Shown here: piece after piece, positions 11,651 to 37,400 of the stretch
How positions within the stretch are numbered: the first letter of the stretch is position 1
Layout of the letters: the number at the start of each line of letters is the position of its first letter
DNA from: Telmatactis stephensoni
Lineage: Eukaryota > Cnidaria > Anthozoa > Actiniaria > Isophelliidae
Assembly (NCBI GenBank): GCA_029948255.1
Contig: JALIZF010001889.1
Span: forward strand, 496,001-560,000
Reading direction: 5' to 3'
Length of the DNA: 64,000 nt
Program-made: the position numbers and the translations under genes
The notes under the pieces: model-generated
What the model saw: the letters and a program-made list of their open reading frames with translations, nothing else
Databases searched by the model: none
What the model was told of the DNA's origin: nothing

Positions 11651-12792
11651 ACCAAGTCTGCACATCACGGGAATCTGCCTACGCAATCCAACCATGCTAA
11701 CTGACTAACTTATTCTTGATAATCCTTTTCTGTGACTCATTTCTCATCTCTTTTAGCGTCTACCCTGGACGCTTCGCACTGTAACTTACTACCCTGCGTC
11801 CCTGCTCATCAGTCATACTCCACGCTCTTTAGAGAGTACACAGTCAGCGCCTTGGACAATCACTAAACTCTGACGATATTATCCTTTCTACCAATATGAG
11901 TTGATATGATCTTGAACATTTTAAACTAATATTAATATTCTAGCTTTTGTGCGAGTCACGTAACTTACCACGCAACCCAGAATATAATACAACATACTCT
12001 TCCATTTCCTGTTTCTCAAAGCCCTTTTGTTTTGTTTTGTCGCTCCCAGCCCCCTTAAACGGCTGGTTATGGTGATATTTTCAGTTTCTCTTTGGTAAGG
12101 ATTTTATTAACAGGTTGTTTCAATAAGATTTAGAACATTAGAGCACATACAACGTGCTTTCACTCCCATTGCGCATTGCCTGTGGTCCAAGGATCTCCGT
12201 GGGCCAGTCCGAGTCATCAGGAATCTATGCAGCCTCGTTGCATACCGTGAGGATGATCGCTGCGATATTGTCTTGTGTTGTGTGCTGTTGTAGTGTTGTG
12301 CTGTGTTGTTTTGTGCTGTTGTGCTGTGCTGTTGTGTGTTGTGCTGACCTGTTGTTATGTTGTTGTGCTGTGCAGTACTGTTATGTTGTGCTGTGTTGTT
12401 GTTGTTGTGTTGCCGTGTTTGACCAGAGAAAACCAGAAACTGAAAGAAAACTAAGACTCCATAAACTGAATCCAATTTATTAACAGGCCAGCAAACGTAC
12501 GACACCTACCAACAGATGAAAGAAAAATAATGTATTTTCTACAACGAAAACTAAGAGCAATTCAATTTTTGCTGTTGGTGTCTTTGTTGTTATATTTTTC
12601 TTACACTTTATACTGTAGACATTTTGTAAGTAGCAGCTAAATGTAAATGAACAAAACTGCAGGAAGATCATGTAGTTTGACTGAAATCCCCATGCAGGTA
12701 TGTGTAGTTTACTGTAAGTGCGCAAAGCTACGCAACAATTAAATCTTTAAATAACAGTGTTAAAATTTACACTAATCTGCCATCCATGCATC
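11651..12792. other. Spacer
   Basis: No gene was recognised. It contains the TTGTG-rich low-complexity tract described separately. It also serves as the 3' flank of the secreted-protein gene, for which I found no convincing AATAAA close to the stop. Confidence 0.4.
12275..12412. repeat. TTGTG/CTGTG low-complexity tract
   Basis: Degenerate repeats of TTGTGCTG-like units fill this stretch. Open frames across it on both strands are artefacts of composition. Confidence 0.85.
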
Positions 12793-15700
12793 TCAAGCTT
12801 TGTGCGTTTTAGAGCTTTTTGCATTTGCTTTTTTCCGAACTTGCGGAATTTTAGTTTTTCTGTCATAGTCATGATCTTCACCATCATCTAAGTCATCATC
12901 GATATCTTCATATCGTCCAGGATTGGGAGCTCTACTTCTCGGGGTTCCCCTGTTCATCTCCCTTTCATCTCCGTAATCATCATCATCAAGTTGATCATCA
13001 TCATCGAAATAGCGGGGGTTGTACAAAGATTGATATTGAGGTAAAGGAGCCCCTAGATATCCCATGGGTACAGTGTTTCTTCCTGTTGCTTGCTCGTCTG
13101 TCATTGCTGGGCCTGTTTCCTCATCGTCTCCGTAGGGAGGTCCATCGTCCATGTAGCCTCCTCTACGGAATGATTCACTTTCGTATGGATTTCGATCATA
13201 GTCCATGCTTTCAGGCGCGTCTGGCCCATACATACTGCCCATTTGGTTGGGACTTCTGGCGAACCCCATCTCACCCATACCTCCAAGGTCGTCCATTCCT
13301 GTCATGCCTCTCATGCCCCCCATTCCAGCTAGACCACCCATTCTACCTCCCAACCCACCAATTCTACCACCTAATGCACCCATTCCTTCACCTAATCCAC
13401 CCATACCTCCACCAAGTCCACCAGCCCCTCCACCAAATGCGCCTCCACCAAATGCACCACCACCACCACCACCACCCAATCCACCCATTCCACCACCTAA
13501 TCCACCCATTCCACCACCTAATCCACCCATTCCACCACCTAATCCACCCATTCCACCACCTAATCCACCCATTCCATCACCTAATCCACCCATTCCACCA
13601 CCTAATCCACCCATACCACCACCAAGACCACCCATACCGCCGCCAACCATTCCCATTAAACCACGAGGTAGATCGCCCATTAACCCAGCCATTCCATTTC
13701 CTCTTCCCATCAATTTTTCCGTTCTACCGTTTGCAGCTTTGTTGATCAGGCTCATCATCTGTCCCTCATACGCTTGCTCCTGTAGCTGATCTTGTAGTTG
13801 GGCTTGCAGCGCTTCATTGCGCATTGATTTCATGATGTTTTGATTTGAAAGGTCGGGGTTGATCGTTCCTGTGTTAAAAAGAATAGATCGTAAAGATACA
13901 AGGAAAGACTGTTAGGTCCAATTAAGAAGGGAGAAACCAGGGAAGTAATTTTCCCTGAATGGGATCAATGTTGGTCAATGACTTTCTACTTGTGATTGTT
14001 TCAAAGTTGGTTTATCACCAGTGGTCATTTCAGTCAAAGTTGTGCACTTAATTGTAATTTACCAACGTGACCGTTGTTTCAGTTGTCAAAAACAATGTAA
14101 ATTACAAGTGAAAAATCTTATTGTGGTCACTTCAATAATTTTTTACGCTTGTAGTTTACGGGTGTAGGCATTGTTTTAGCTACCAAAAACAATAGGTACA
14201 CTTGTAAATTACACTTGTGAAAGTGTTATTGGAGTGCCCCAAAAGTAATTATAATCCCAGTACGATGAATATGATCCCCATGGCCCAGGGTTTTACATGT
14301 GCTAAAAAATGGAATTTATCCCATGATGTCGAAGGACGAGATCGTATTCTTAGGCTACAAACCTGCCATTGTTATATCACTTTGACCCGGAGCCTCGGAA
14401 GGACCAGCAAACTCATCTGTTAGAAAAATAACAGCCCTTCTATCAAAAGCACGGCACAAATAACAATAATCATCTCTATTTAGCAACAGTGGTTTCTACT
14501 GTACAAGTAACCTGTTAAAAAGTGTCCTTTGGAATGGAAAGTATTACCAGGAAGACGCGTGCCATGCACGGAATGTGACGGCCTCACTGTACTTTTGGTA
14601 GTCATTGTTAAAGTTACAACCACGGGCTATTTGCACTTTTTGGAATATTTACCATGCATTTACTGCCCGTGTATGTTTAAGTCGTTTGAAATAAATGAAG
14701 GAAACCGGAAAGAGTTCTAAACATAGGCCATCTTCGAGAAGAACATCACATTTGGCTGCAAAAGGTTTTCAAAACGGCGCGCACGGATACTCAGTCTTTA
14801 CTGTACATCGTCTTAGTGGCTATTCTACTGTACATTGCCTTAGTATCAGTTTATACTGCAAACTTAGCTGCAGGATCTTTAAACTTTTTTCATTGGAAAT
14901 ATAGCGAAGAGAAGCACAAACGATGCAGAGAGGCTAACTTAACAAACCATTCACACATTACCCAATAAAAGGCTTGAGGCCTACGTCCTAATACCTCCTA
15001 ATAATACAAACTAATTCATTTGGCTCACCTAGTAATGGTAAGTCAGACATAAAGGACCCACCACCACCACCACCTCCTCGTCCTGGTCGACCCTCTTGTT
15101 TACCCTTGAAATCCTCCTTGGCATCTACATTATCATTGGTTTCATCTCCTTTGGGCATCCCAACTGGTATCAAAGGGCTTTCCTTTGGAAGTTTAATATT
15201 GGGTGGAAATTTTGGTTTGTCTGGACTCGCTGCGATCTCGGCGTAGGGGTCTTGTTTGGGTGTGGTGTGGGCTTCTTTATTGGATAGGTCTTTTACTTTA
15301 ATCTTGGTCACAGTGGTTTGGTGATCATCTTTAGAGCTAGACTTGCCAGGTGTTGCTTTATTTTTACTCGATAGTTTGTTTTCATTGTGGTTTCCTTTAA
15401 CAGGCTGTTGTACTTTATCAGACGTGCTGTGAGTATCACTTTTAGTGTTATTGGTACTCTGACTGCTGTCTTTAGTACTGGGCTCATTTTCAATCTTTTT
15501 GTTCGCTGTCTCCTTGCCGGAAGCTTGTGCGTTCTTTTCCTTTGAATTATCAGACTCCTGCTTAACATCATTGCTTTTGGCAGCATCATCAGATTTTGCA
15601 GAGTCCTTCGGGCCTTCTTTCTCAAGAGTTAAATCCTGAGCGTTAGATCTGTTTTTCAGCATTGATTTGAGCAAAGTATTGTTACCCAGTCCTTTTAAGA

Positions 15701-17086
15701 AGTTTTCCCCCGGTGAAGGATCATGGTCCATGGCTGTCATCTGCTTGGCGTCAGCAATCAGTGCTTCTTTGGCCTGTGCAACTTCCTGTTCATCACCAAG
15801 ACTATTCGAGTTAGAATCGTGGGGGTGCTTTAAATGATGAAATAGCTTTATAAGATTTTTATGAATACTGGCCTGTAAAGTCTGTATTTTAGCTTTCTGA
15901 TTCATCAGGCCTTCAAAGGATGAGGATTTTTTCACTATGGCTTTCTGTTTATCTATGTCTTTATGTGCACCTTGAATAACATTTTTTGTTTGTTTTGAAG
16001 TGGTTTTCACGATCTCTGATTTGGGCGAGGCGTTTACATCAAGACTTATAATGTTCTCTTTCCTGTTCGCTGTAGTCTCATCAACATTATCATCGCAGTC
16101 AAAACTGGAATGTTCGCCGGGAACTACTTTTGATTTCTTTTTTATCAATGCAATGTCCTCTATGTTGTTTCCATGGAAAACTTTGTTCTCGTCTGGGTCC
16201 GTCAGTGCTTGGGCCTCCAGACTGGCTTCTTGTGACAACGATGTAAAAGTCTTTTTACAGCCTGAAATTAAAATAACAGTACTTAAAATTTACAGATACT
16301 CTGCCATGCACTCAGGGTGAGCCCTGTTAGACTATGGGAGGTGTAGACGTAAAACTAGTCACGAGCCAAACGCGCGAAGCCGTTTAGTTTTTGGGATAAT
16401 ACTACTTTGGACAACCGTCTAAAACGAAAAGGAGTCTTCCCTTGCTTACACCATAATAAAACTGTGCATTGGAATTCTACAAGTGCGAAAAATTCTGAAA
16501 ATTAAGGCATGCGTCCACTCAAAACGTCACACCCCGCCGTCGATTTGCACACGGATCGACCAAGTACGGTCGTTTCTGTTTAGTTTCGAAAAGGTACTTG
16601 ATAGATTGTACGAAAACTGTGGTTTTTGTTCGTCTCGGAACTTTAATTGTGCGGTCGGCATTGGGACCCAATCTGCAGAAAAGGTCTGTTAATTAATTGA
16701 ACCCCACCCCATTCCATCCTAAACAAATTTGTAATTCAGTCATGTCCGTGAGAAACAGGTTCCTTTTCGAGTTTCAGTCTGAAAGCAGCAACAAATTCAG
16801 TTCACATGAAAGGAACAGGTCAATGTTTACCTGGTACTGGTACTGCTACAGCCGATCCTACAGAACAAAGAAAAACAGTTGATTCTAAGACATAATAAAA
16901 ATATTAATTTTTCAAGTTAATTGAGATCTTAAGTCATTTACAATACGAACAAGTAGATAATGCTATAGTCAGTGTTGATTTGTAGGGTTGTAAGGTGATG
17001 CCACGATCAAAACATTTGTCCCTCTTACCTATTGAAAGTAGAATTACTAAGGCGGCAAACAAACCACTGCCTTCTCTTGGCTTCAT
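12793..17086 (-). CDS. Predicted secreted Gly-Met-Leu-repeat, acidic matrix-like protein
   Basis: I assemble four exons: 17029-17086, 16831-16857 (27 nt), 15029-16261 and 12793-13868. All three introns are phase 1 with GT/AG ends, and the sum is 2,394 nt (797 residues plus stop). Exon 1 begins MKPREGSG followed by the hydrophobic LFAALVILLS, and exon 2 adds SAVAVPVP, giving a signal peptide with plausible cleavage near SAVA. Residues about 29-430 are polar and repetitive (Ser, Lys, Asp, Asn, Thr), end in a glycine run and hold only two cysteines. The last exon has about eight GGGMGGLG units, then an acidic tail (DDDDQLDDDDYGDE) and a basic end (RKKANAKSS). This fits an extracellular structural or biomineral matrix protein; that role is inference and I recognise no named family. 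Confidence 0.8.
13479..13625 (-). repeat. 21-bp coding tandem repeat (GGMGGLG units)
   Basis: The plus strand shows CCACCCATTCCACCACCTAA-type units of 21 bp in near-perfect tandem, encoding a seven-residue Gly/Met/Leu period on the minus strand. The near identity at DNA level suggests recent expansion or homogenisation. Confidence 0.9.
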
Positions 17087-19272
17087 CACTGTGTTTATTG
17101 TTACATTTACACCATGTTACTGAAAACAAAAAACATTTTAGTCAAAGTAAGCATGCGAAAAACTTTCTTTTGAGGAGAGTAGAAGTGAAAAACTGAACAA
17201 CTCTCAGTCCATCTCCGTTCAGTTTGAAGTGACTCAGGAAATTTTGATTTTTCGACTAACATACTAATCAACCAATAATAGCAAGAGACGGGGAAATGTC
17301 TCTATAACAGTAGTTTTTGAAACTAATATAATAAATTGCAATGAAAGAAGATTTTGGCAAAATATTTTTCTTTTCGAGTTGGAATACTAAGTAACTATAT
17401 CGGTCAAGTGATTGAAATTTCACCTACAAAACGAACTTTGCTTTTCCAAATAAACAATAAATTATTAAGTTTACTAGCTAATATTCCCCATTTAAATCCT
17501 TACCTTTTCGTTAATATTTTGGCGTAGAGAAAATGTTTTTCAAAACACGAGGCAATTCCAACGACTCCTTTTTTTCACACAGTTTATAGAGCACTGACGT
17601 AAGAATTGATTAAAGCTTAGCAACATGGAACATTAATGGTGGCCAAGGTCTGGTTACAATTAGTCAACGTGCGAAAGAGTGATTTTTAATTTTCGTTATT
17701 AATATCCCAATGCTCACACAATTATTTCAAATAGTTTTTTTGATGCCAAACAGAGATTTTATATAAAAAAGATTGTTTGTTTTCGCAAACATTTAAGTGT
17801 GTGTATGTCGGTTATAGTTTGGTAGTACCTGTTGGGAGATATGCCCTAGTGAACACGACAAAATAGGTGTAAAAACTAATCAATACCTCGTCGGAAATAA
17901 TTGATTATCTCGAAGTATGTACGTCGGTTCCTCGTCGGTAATAATCGGTCAATTTGGGGGTAATCAATGATTGGTCGGCATTGCTTATGTAGTGAATTAC
18001 TTTGTCCAATCAATACGTCCTCGTAGAATGTCTACCAAATGAAATGAAAAGGTGAGATAAAATGAAACTGAAATAAACTTGATAAAATAATGAAATATTA
18101 TAAAAGTGAAATAATGATGTCAATACTTTGTGTTTTATTAGCGTTAACAATACAATATCTTCAACACTAAATTTATAAAAGACCAATGACTGGCCTTGAT
18201 TTTATAGCAAAATTATGCATATATGTCATCTTCTACATTGGCATTCAGTGTATATATATTACATATCCACAAGAACAAACTTTGAAAATAAATTACAGGC
18301 GTTATCCGCCATTAAAACATAAAAACTCTCAAGAGTTCTAATTTGATTTTCGACTGTCAATCAGAATAAGAGACTCAATAGTTATTAGTTTAGCCATAGT
18401 AAATCAAGGAAAACTTTCTAAAGGACAACTTCTCTAGATATTTAACCATAGTTAATAGATGGAACCCCTATCAACTATGGCTTAACTGCACACTAAACAA
18501 GCCAGTCTAAGAAGAAAAGAAAATCCGTCTCCGCATTAGCTACCACCATCATCAAGCGGCACAGTTGGTCAGTTCACATGAAGATGAGAAAAACATGTTT
18601 CTCATTTAAGACCCCGTGAACTGTCCTGAACAGTGTTTGGTTAGGGTGTTGGAGTCTTACATGAAATACGAACAAGAAGTTGATCTAGACTCCCTGGGGG
18701 GCACTCCCAGCTCCACCCGAAAGGGGTACCTATTTGAGGCCAGAGGACGAGGTATAGAAAAGCGTAGGGAATTTGCAATTTTGGGCAAACCAAAGGGTAG
18801 GGAATTTGCGACTTTGAGTATCGAGGGTCTTAGTATAAAAGGGTTGCGAAAACTACTATTCAAGCCAAACACTCATGTACATATACTGAACCTAAAAGAT
18901 GATGACCCAAACTTCTCTTATACTACAACAAGGACGAATTCTCGGACCTGCTGGCAATAAATCGATTTGGAAAGTAACTAGAACTGACACCCTTCAAGAA
19001 CGTTCACCCATATTGCAGAGTCATCTCTGGTTGTCCCTTTCAAGTCTGAATGAAAGAGTTTCATCTCTAGAGCAATTTTACTTCTTACTACTTATGTTAA
19101 TCTCGTGTTAATTGTAACTTTTTATGGTTTTTTTTTATGGCCATAAATCATTACTACTAGCAAACAAGTACAAGTTAAACCTTATACAAACACAGAAAGC
19201 ACAAGGATCAACATGCAGTAACGTGCTAGTTAAGAAACTAAGTCAACGCAAGCTTACTTGTTTCGTGCAACT

Positions 19273-19421
19273 TAGAGTCGTTTTCGTATGAGTGGGAAAC
19301 TTACCGCGCCGTACCGTGACCGTGTCAGTGCCGTAATGTCTATAAAAACATTCGAAATTCATGCCGTAACCGTATCGTATCGTAACCGTACAGTGTTCCC
19401 ACTCATACGAAAACGACTCTA
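19273..19421. mobile_element. MITE family A copy (TA-flanked TIR)
   Basis: Terminal inverted repeats TAGAGTCGTTTTCGTATGAG and its complement enclose about 100 bp with CATTCGAAATTCATGCC. TA at each end suggests a TA target duplication. It is related to copies at 26278, 27873, 44011, 44175 and 44469. Confidence 0.85.
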
Positions 19422-19883
19422 TAACAACGTGTTCAAACGAGACGCAAGAAGCCATAGCTTGCGCTTCACACTTTCGGACTTTACAAGTTCCCAAACGTCG
19501 TCGCAAGTCATCGCACGTTTACGTTCAAGCATGAAACAGACGTGTATTTCCTTGCATTCTCGTTAAAAGACTTATAGTTTTTTTTCATATTTAAATAAAA
19601 GATTTTACTAAAGCCGTGGATCTAAGTTCTAGCGAGTTTGAAGAGGGCCTTAGACTTTTAGTTTACTTTCATATTTATAGATTTTAAGCCGTGGGGCTAA
19701 GTTTTTATGGCAAGTTTCAAGAGGGTTTAAGACTTTGAGTTTACTTTCACGTTTAAAAATTTTGAGCTCTGGGCCTTACTTCTAAACTTCTAACAAGTTT
19801 GATTAAGGACCTGGACTTTTAGTCTACTTTCATGTTGAGAGATTTTGAGCCGGCGTGGAACTAACTTCCAACAAGTTTTTTAC

Positions 19884-19889
19884 TTTATT
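19884..19889 (-). terminator. Poly(A) signal AATAAA for methylmalonyl-CoA mutase
   Basis: The minus strand reads AATAAA 14 bases beyond the stop codon at 19903-19905. The 3' UTR would be very short if this signal is used. Confidence 0.45.
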
Positions 19890-19902
19890 AAGGCGTCGTT
19901 CA

Positions 19903-32156
<12,254 letters not shown>

Positions 32157-32445
32157 GGTGAAAAAAGAGCTCAATAAATACAGCTAAACAAAAGCCCCAA
32201 GTCAGAGTCGATTCACATCCTCGTTCAGATCTTCAATCTTCTTCATCACTCACCACTGCCCTCGATTTCACGCTTATGGTGGATGCCGCTGACCACGATC
32301 AAGGACCTGAAGGAACTGGAAACAGAAAAGTTTTAAAAATGAAATTAAAAGGAAAATGAGGGGAGAAATGCAAGTGGTTTGATAATCTTGCTTTCATAGA
32401 AATAGAACTGTGATGAAAAAGGTTATCAATGGTAAAAGACAATGA

Positions 32446-32736
32446 ACGCCTCCTATCTAATTAGTGCCCCCTTAAAATGTAAAATTTGTTTTAAACACCT
32501 CTTTCTAATGAATGTCCCATGTCTAATAGACACCCCCTAAAAAGCTATCCACAAAGGCGAGAAAAGAACGTGCAATAAAGTTATATCAGCAAATTTAAGC
32601 TCAGTTCTTGCTTGATCACTGTTACAGTTGTAAATCATTGTTATATAAGTTAATAAATGCCTCTCTTCAGTAAACACCTCTTAACTTTTAAATACTCCCA
32701 CCCCACCAGCTGAGATTGTAAAAATCTAATAGACAT
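32446..32736. repeat. Dispersed repeat B, copy 2
   Basis: Same sequence as 30700-31006 with small deletions (for example the loss of GTT in CTGTTGTTACAG). The two copies flank mutase exon 1. Confidence 0.85.
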
Positions 32737-33457
32737 TGGATTAGGTGTATAATTGAAAATTTCTGACGAGCATCCGCGATGTTGTACATCTCCCCCACTG
32801 AACTACGATGAACCTTTCGAAACCTTTTTCCTTTTTTTCCGTCCTACTTTTTATGCAAATTAGTTGTGGCTAGTTAAACCTGATGGACCGCTAATCCTCA
32901 ACGCAGTCATCCCAACTGTTCCCATCAGTTCTAGGCTTTTTTCCTGGATATGAAGACATATTCATCATCGTAGCGTTCTTTCTCACCTAAGCCAGTCAGG
33001 GCGTGGATATTATATTTGCATCGGTTTTTCTATTTTTCCATTTGAAAGGTAAGGCGGCACCTATCATTCTTATCAGCTGGAGCCAGAACGGATTAAAAAA
33101 AAACACAGTGAAGTGATAGTAATATGATTACTATCCGTGATTACAATACCTGATTTGACAGCCATGACCGCGATTACCTAACATTTGAGATGGGTTTTCA
33201 TGCACACCTTGCGATGTCCATTTCGATCGTGGCGGGCGGGAGAGCGGTTCCGGAGATTCGTTCCAATCCCGCCCCTGACTGACTTATGCAATCATACCCC
33301 GGCAAATTAACGTTATACGCTACAAACTGCTTACAGTAGTAATTGATATTATGGTATTAATAGGCGCAAAATTAATTTCTTCCGATTTTTGTTCGATCTA
33401 TATGTAAGTAAAACTTTATTTCTGCCCAAAAGGAAACTGAAGAGAATAACAGTTTTA

Positions 33458-33625
33458 GGGAGTGGGCAGCATGGTGGTCAGAGCGTTCGGTTTCGCGCTA
33501 TCAGATGGTCCCGAGTTCGAGTTCCGCTCTGGGCACTCGGCTGACCTATAGCTGAGGTTGAATTTGTTCCGGGAAACCCCGGGCCGGGCGGGCGGGAAAC
33601 CTAGTTCAAATTCAACTTCTTGTTC
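33458..33625 (+). mobile_element. tRNA-derived SINE-like element
   Basis: GTGGGCAGCATGGTGGTCAG followed by GAGTTCGAGTTCCGCTC resembles A and B boxes of pol III promoters. A GC-rich body (GGGCCGGGCGGGCGGG) follows. Confidence 0.6.
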
Positions 33626-33789
33626 GAGTCCAAAGCCCAATATGCCTCATTTCCCCCCTCTCCCGCAAGCAAAATTTCCATGATTTCGCAAGTATGGTCG
33701 GTCGTGGCCACATTTCGCTGTTGTTGAAACCCTTTCACTTGACTTTCAGGAAGTAAAACATGATTGACTCATACATATGACAAAATGTC

Positions 33790-34014
33790 CAAAGGCCGAT
33801 TTACACGATACAATTTTTGCTAACAACCTGGACTTGTCGCATACAAAAACCCTACAACTTGCTTACAACTGTTGCGTGCGACAAGAACAAAAGATTGTAG
33901 GATTTTAAAACGTAATTTAAAACCTTACAACAGTTGTCAGTAAGCAACGGTTGTCGGGTTTTTGCATGCAACAAGTTGTAACCAAGAATTGCAACGTATA
34001 GATCGGCCTTATCA
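33790..34014. repeat. Foldback element
   Basis: Ends AAGGCCGATTTACACG and its diverged complement TAGATCGGCCTTA. The arms extend inward through GCATACAAAAACCC. Located about 400 bp upstream of the myosin start codon. Confidence 0.75.
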
Positions 34015-34417
34015 TTTCTCAGTAAGAATTTCTTTATTTTTTGTACCAATGTCATTAAAGAAGTTGTCAAGCACAAAGTTTCAGTTCAGTTTTTTTATCA
34101 ATGGAAACTTGTTTCGCTGGACCGCCAGTTTGTTACACTTTAATTCTTCCCTAAATTAACTGTTAATAATCTTGAATAAATGGATTGTGATTCCGAATAT
34201 ATCTGACAATTAAAACAGATAAAGGTTGTTCTCCTGTAAAAGGGGACAGACTCATCGGACACTCCCTTCCTGTTCGACCTTTCTCGATCACCTGAGCCCG
34301 CGATTCACGAGCGAAACTTTGAAGTCAAAGCCAACACTTCAAACAATCATGAGTTCTTGACACTGGAAAAACTCTAATTTTCGAACTGATAATTATAAAT
34401 AAGGATTTCACAAGATT

Positions 34418-37400
34418 ATGGAGTCCTTTCATGAAGTTGTAAGTATTAATCCATGTCAATCCCTGAATTGTTTTTAGTTTTATTTGATGAGTAGTTCACG
34501 GCTTGAGTTCATATTTGCTCATGTGTTGGAATTTTACCTAAAATTCTTGTATTTCATTATCTTCTAAGGGCTCTCGTGTATGGCTTTTAGAGGGGAAAAA
34601 TTGGGTTCCCGCCATCGTTACTGAATCAAAAGCAACACAGATAACTTTCAGAACGGAATATGATAAAGTAAGTAGTTTATTTAGATTTGAAGGACTTCGA
34701 CGCCTGCTCCAAATTGAATGCTCATTTGCAGCTTATGAATCTTATGAATACAAGTTATAGATCCATTCAAATATCCTCATTGTAAAGTATACTGAAGCCA
34801 TAGTGTGACTGTGAAATCCCCTAAGTACATCAATTAATACATATTAAATTGTTTATAAACCATTTTCTACTAGTTCGAGTTTGATAATTATTCTAACTTA
34901 TTCTTTCGACTCCCTTTGTGTTGTTTGAGTCGCGCTTTCCGGACGCGTTAACAGATTTGTCACTACACTTGATTACGATTTCGTGACTGAAATTATGCTT
35001 ATTTTCTTTTATTTTAACTGTGTTTCCTCATAAATGTGCTAGCTATAATAATCGCAAAGTCTAATGCATAACACGACTAATTGTGTGTGGTTGGGCAGTG
35101 ACACGTACGATTTGAGTTAATTAATCGTTGTGACCTCCCAGAAAAAAAGGTCGTTCAGTACCAGTACAAAAGTTATCACAAATTCCCATTGTCGTATTAT
35201 ATCTAATTCGATATTCCTGAACCTCAGCATTAGAAAAATGGAAGACACTGAAATGTGTGTACCGGAAGTAAAATGGTTCTCATTTCAAATCAAGTGGTGG
35301 CACATAATCGAATGTCGTAGGCTGTTTTTATTGGGTTGTTGATTGATTGCGAAATAAAAGTATTGTTGTTAGACTAAATACCCTGATAAAAACGCATCAT
35401 CACACTAATTTATACAAAGAATATATTGTGGTTATGAGTAATAGGAGAACAGCATTCTTATATTATAACATGACTGTACTATAATACAAGTTGAACAGGA
35501 ACATACAGATATAACATTATTAGTATTCTGTTATTGAATTAGTCACAGGCTTAGACAATACATGCCATTATTAGAAGGTAAATAAAAGGTTTCAACTGAT
35601 ACCAGGTTTTCTCTTTCACTTCTCTTTTACACAGGGAAAAAATTCAATTCCCAGCTTGGGTCAAACATGGGCTTCCCTGGGTCTTTAAACCAGGGAATCC
35701 CTGGAAATCTGTTCTATTTTTACAAGTTTGGGTATTACAGATTTCCCAAGTAAAATAGAATAGATTCCCAGTTTAGACCTAGGGAAATCCCAAGTTGGGA
35801 ATTGACATTTTCCCCCTGTGTTAATATCCCTCAAAACATATCAATTAATATGTATTTTAAAATGTGCATTTCTCATTTTTGGTATAATGGATTAAAACTA
35901 AATGCAATCCTCACAGCATACAGAAAGTGATAGTTTTATTTCTTTATGTCATGAAGTCAACCATTCATCCATATTGTTTGATATCCTTTCATCTTATTAG
36001 AGTCACTATGACAGTTTATTATACAAATGAAAATTTACTTCCTACATGTCTGTGCATATTATGTACAAATGTAACAGATCTACTTCAAGAGGTTGTTTGA
36101 GTAAATAAAATTTTTTATCATAAAGTAAAAATCAGTGACACTTACATTTCTTCAACTGTAATTTTTTGTTTTGTTTTTTTGTCCATTTTTTCTTTTTCTT
36201 TTTTAAATCTCAATTCTGTACATGTTGTGTAGATAAAGTACAAACCCTGAAAAGCTGTTCTTTTCTTGTTCTTTGATCTCATTTATTTTGTTGTTTGTTA
36301 TCCAGCTGCATGGCTGTCATCAATCTTGTATACATTGCTGACTTCTGTGTGAAAAACACATTGTTTCACAGTGGAATGACAGCAACAGAAAGTATATGTA
36401 AAGTCAGATACTATGTGTACAAAGATACATGTCAGCATAGATTTGAAGTAATAGCAAGACAGTGAGTATAGTTAGGAAGATGATGGTATTGATTAGTGAT
36501 TACTGAATCAGGGAGAGTGGAGGCAAGGGAAAGGGGGGCATCTAAGCTGTGCTTAACATTTAGAAAATACTTTTGAATATACGTATAGTCCACTTTTGAT
36601 ATATGGTTGCGTTATAGCACACAAAGGAATCAATATGAGGCTCCAGGGAATAATGCTTAGTAGTGCATAACAAAACAATTGTTGAGTTGTGCACCTACTA
36701 AGCATTATTCCCCAGAGCCTCAAACTGATTCTTTTGTGTGTGGCATCTCAACCATATATCGAAAGAGGGCTATTCAACCCTTACATTTGTAGCACCAGCA
36801 CCTGGTTAACCACTCAAAAAAATTGTTTCACAATCCTTGATCATACATAAACAGTGAACTTTTTCAATAGACACCCCTGTAAGGTGGACACCTATCTAAG
36901 GCAAACAAATGTGCCTGGTCCTGCACTTTTTAATTCCACCACATTGTCTGGAATAAAACTCCCTTGAAGGTGGACACCTCTCTAAGGCAATACCTAGAGC
37001 TGGTCCTGGAAGTACAAGGAGTTCACTGTAACAGAAATAGATGATAGTAACATATAGTATTCCAGGGGAAAAAAGACAGGTCTTAAGTCAATGACATAAT
37101 AGAGATTATGACCTGGACCAGCAAATGGAAAATGGAAAGTTTTAGGCCCAGTTCAGACATCAAACTTTTGCCACGTCGAATCTAATAGTTTCATTTTTTA
37201 GATGAGAAGTGCTGTTTCTGAACCAAATAAATTTGACAAATTTGATTCAAACTGAATTTTTCAATGTAATACTTAATCAAATCTGTCAAATACAATAGGG
37301 TCAGACGCCGCACTTCTCATCTACAAAATGCAACTATTAGATTCGACACGGCAAAAGTTCAACATCAGATCTTGGCCTTAAAGTATAAATTAAACTTAAA

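Larger units (their letters stand above)
17087..19902. other. Spacer between secreted-protein gene and mutase 3' end
   Basis: Both flanking genes are on the minus strand; the 5' region of the secreted-protein gene should be just above 17086. The frame at 18616-18960 and its complement look like a dispersed repeat rather than a gene: the minus strand reads ELGVPPRES with no conserved domain. One MITE copy lies at 19273-19421. A run of similar 70-90-bp stretches (TTTACTTTCAT, TTTTGAGC) spans about 19615-19860. Confidence 0.45.
32157..34417. promoter_or_regulatory. Divergent mutase-myosin intergenic region
   Basis: The start codons of the two genes face away from each other across 2.26 kb, so both promoters should lie here. 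Most of it is repeat: dispersed repeat B copy 2, a SINE and a foldback. I cannot point to specific core-promoter elements. Confidence 0.5.

Noticed and set aside
12107..12505. Gln/Asn/Thr/His-rich frame resembling a prion-like protein
   Set aside because: It is caused by the TTGTG low-complexity tract; no splice or domain support.
13205..13789. Long proline-rich frame opposite the Gly-Met-Leu repeat exon
   Set aside because: It is the antisense image of a 21-bp coding repeat; the minus-strand frame has matched splice sites and a signal peptide.
18616..18960. 114-residue plus-strand frame and its minus-strand complement
   Set aside because: No conserved domain, and the sequence looks like a dispersed repeat; not called as a gene.
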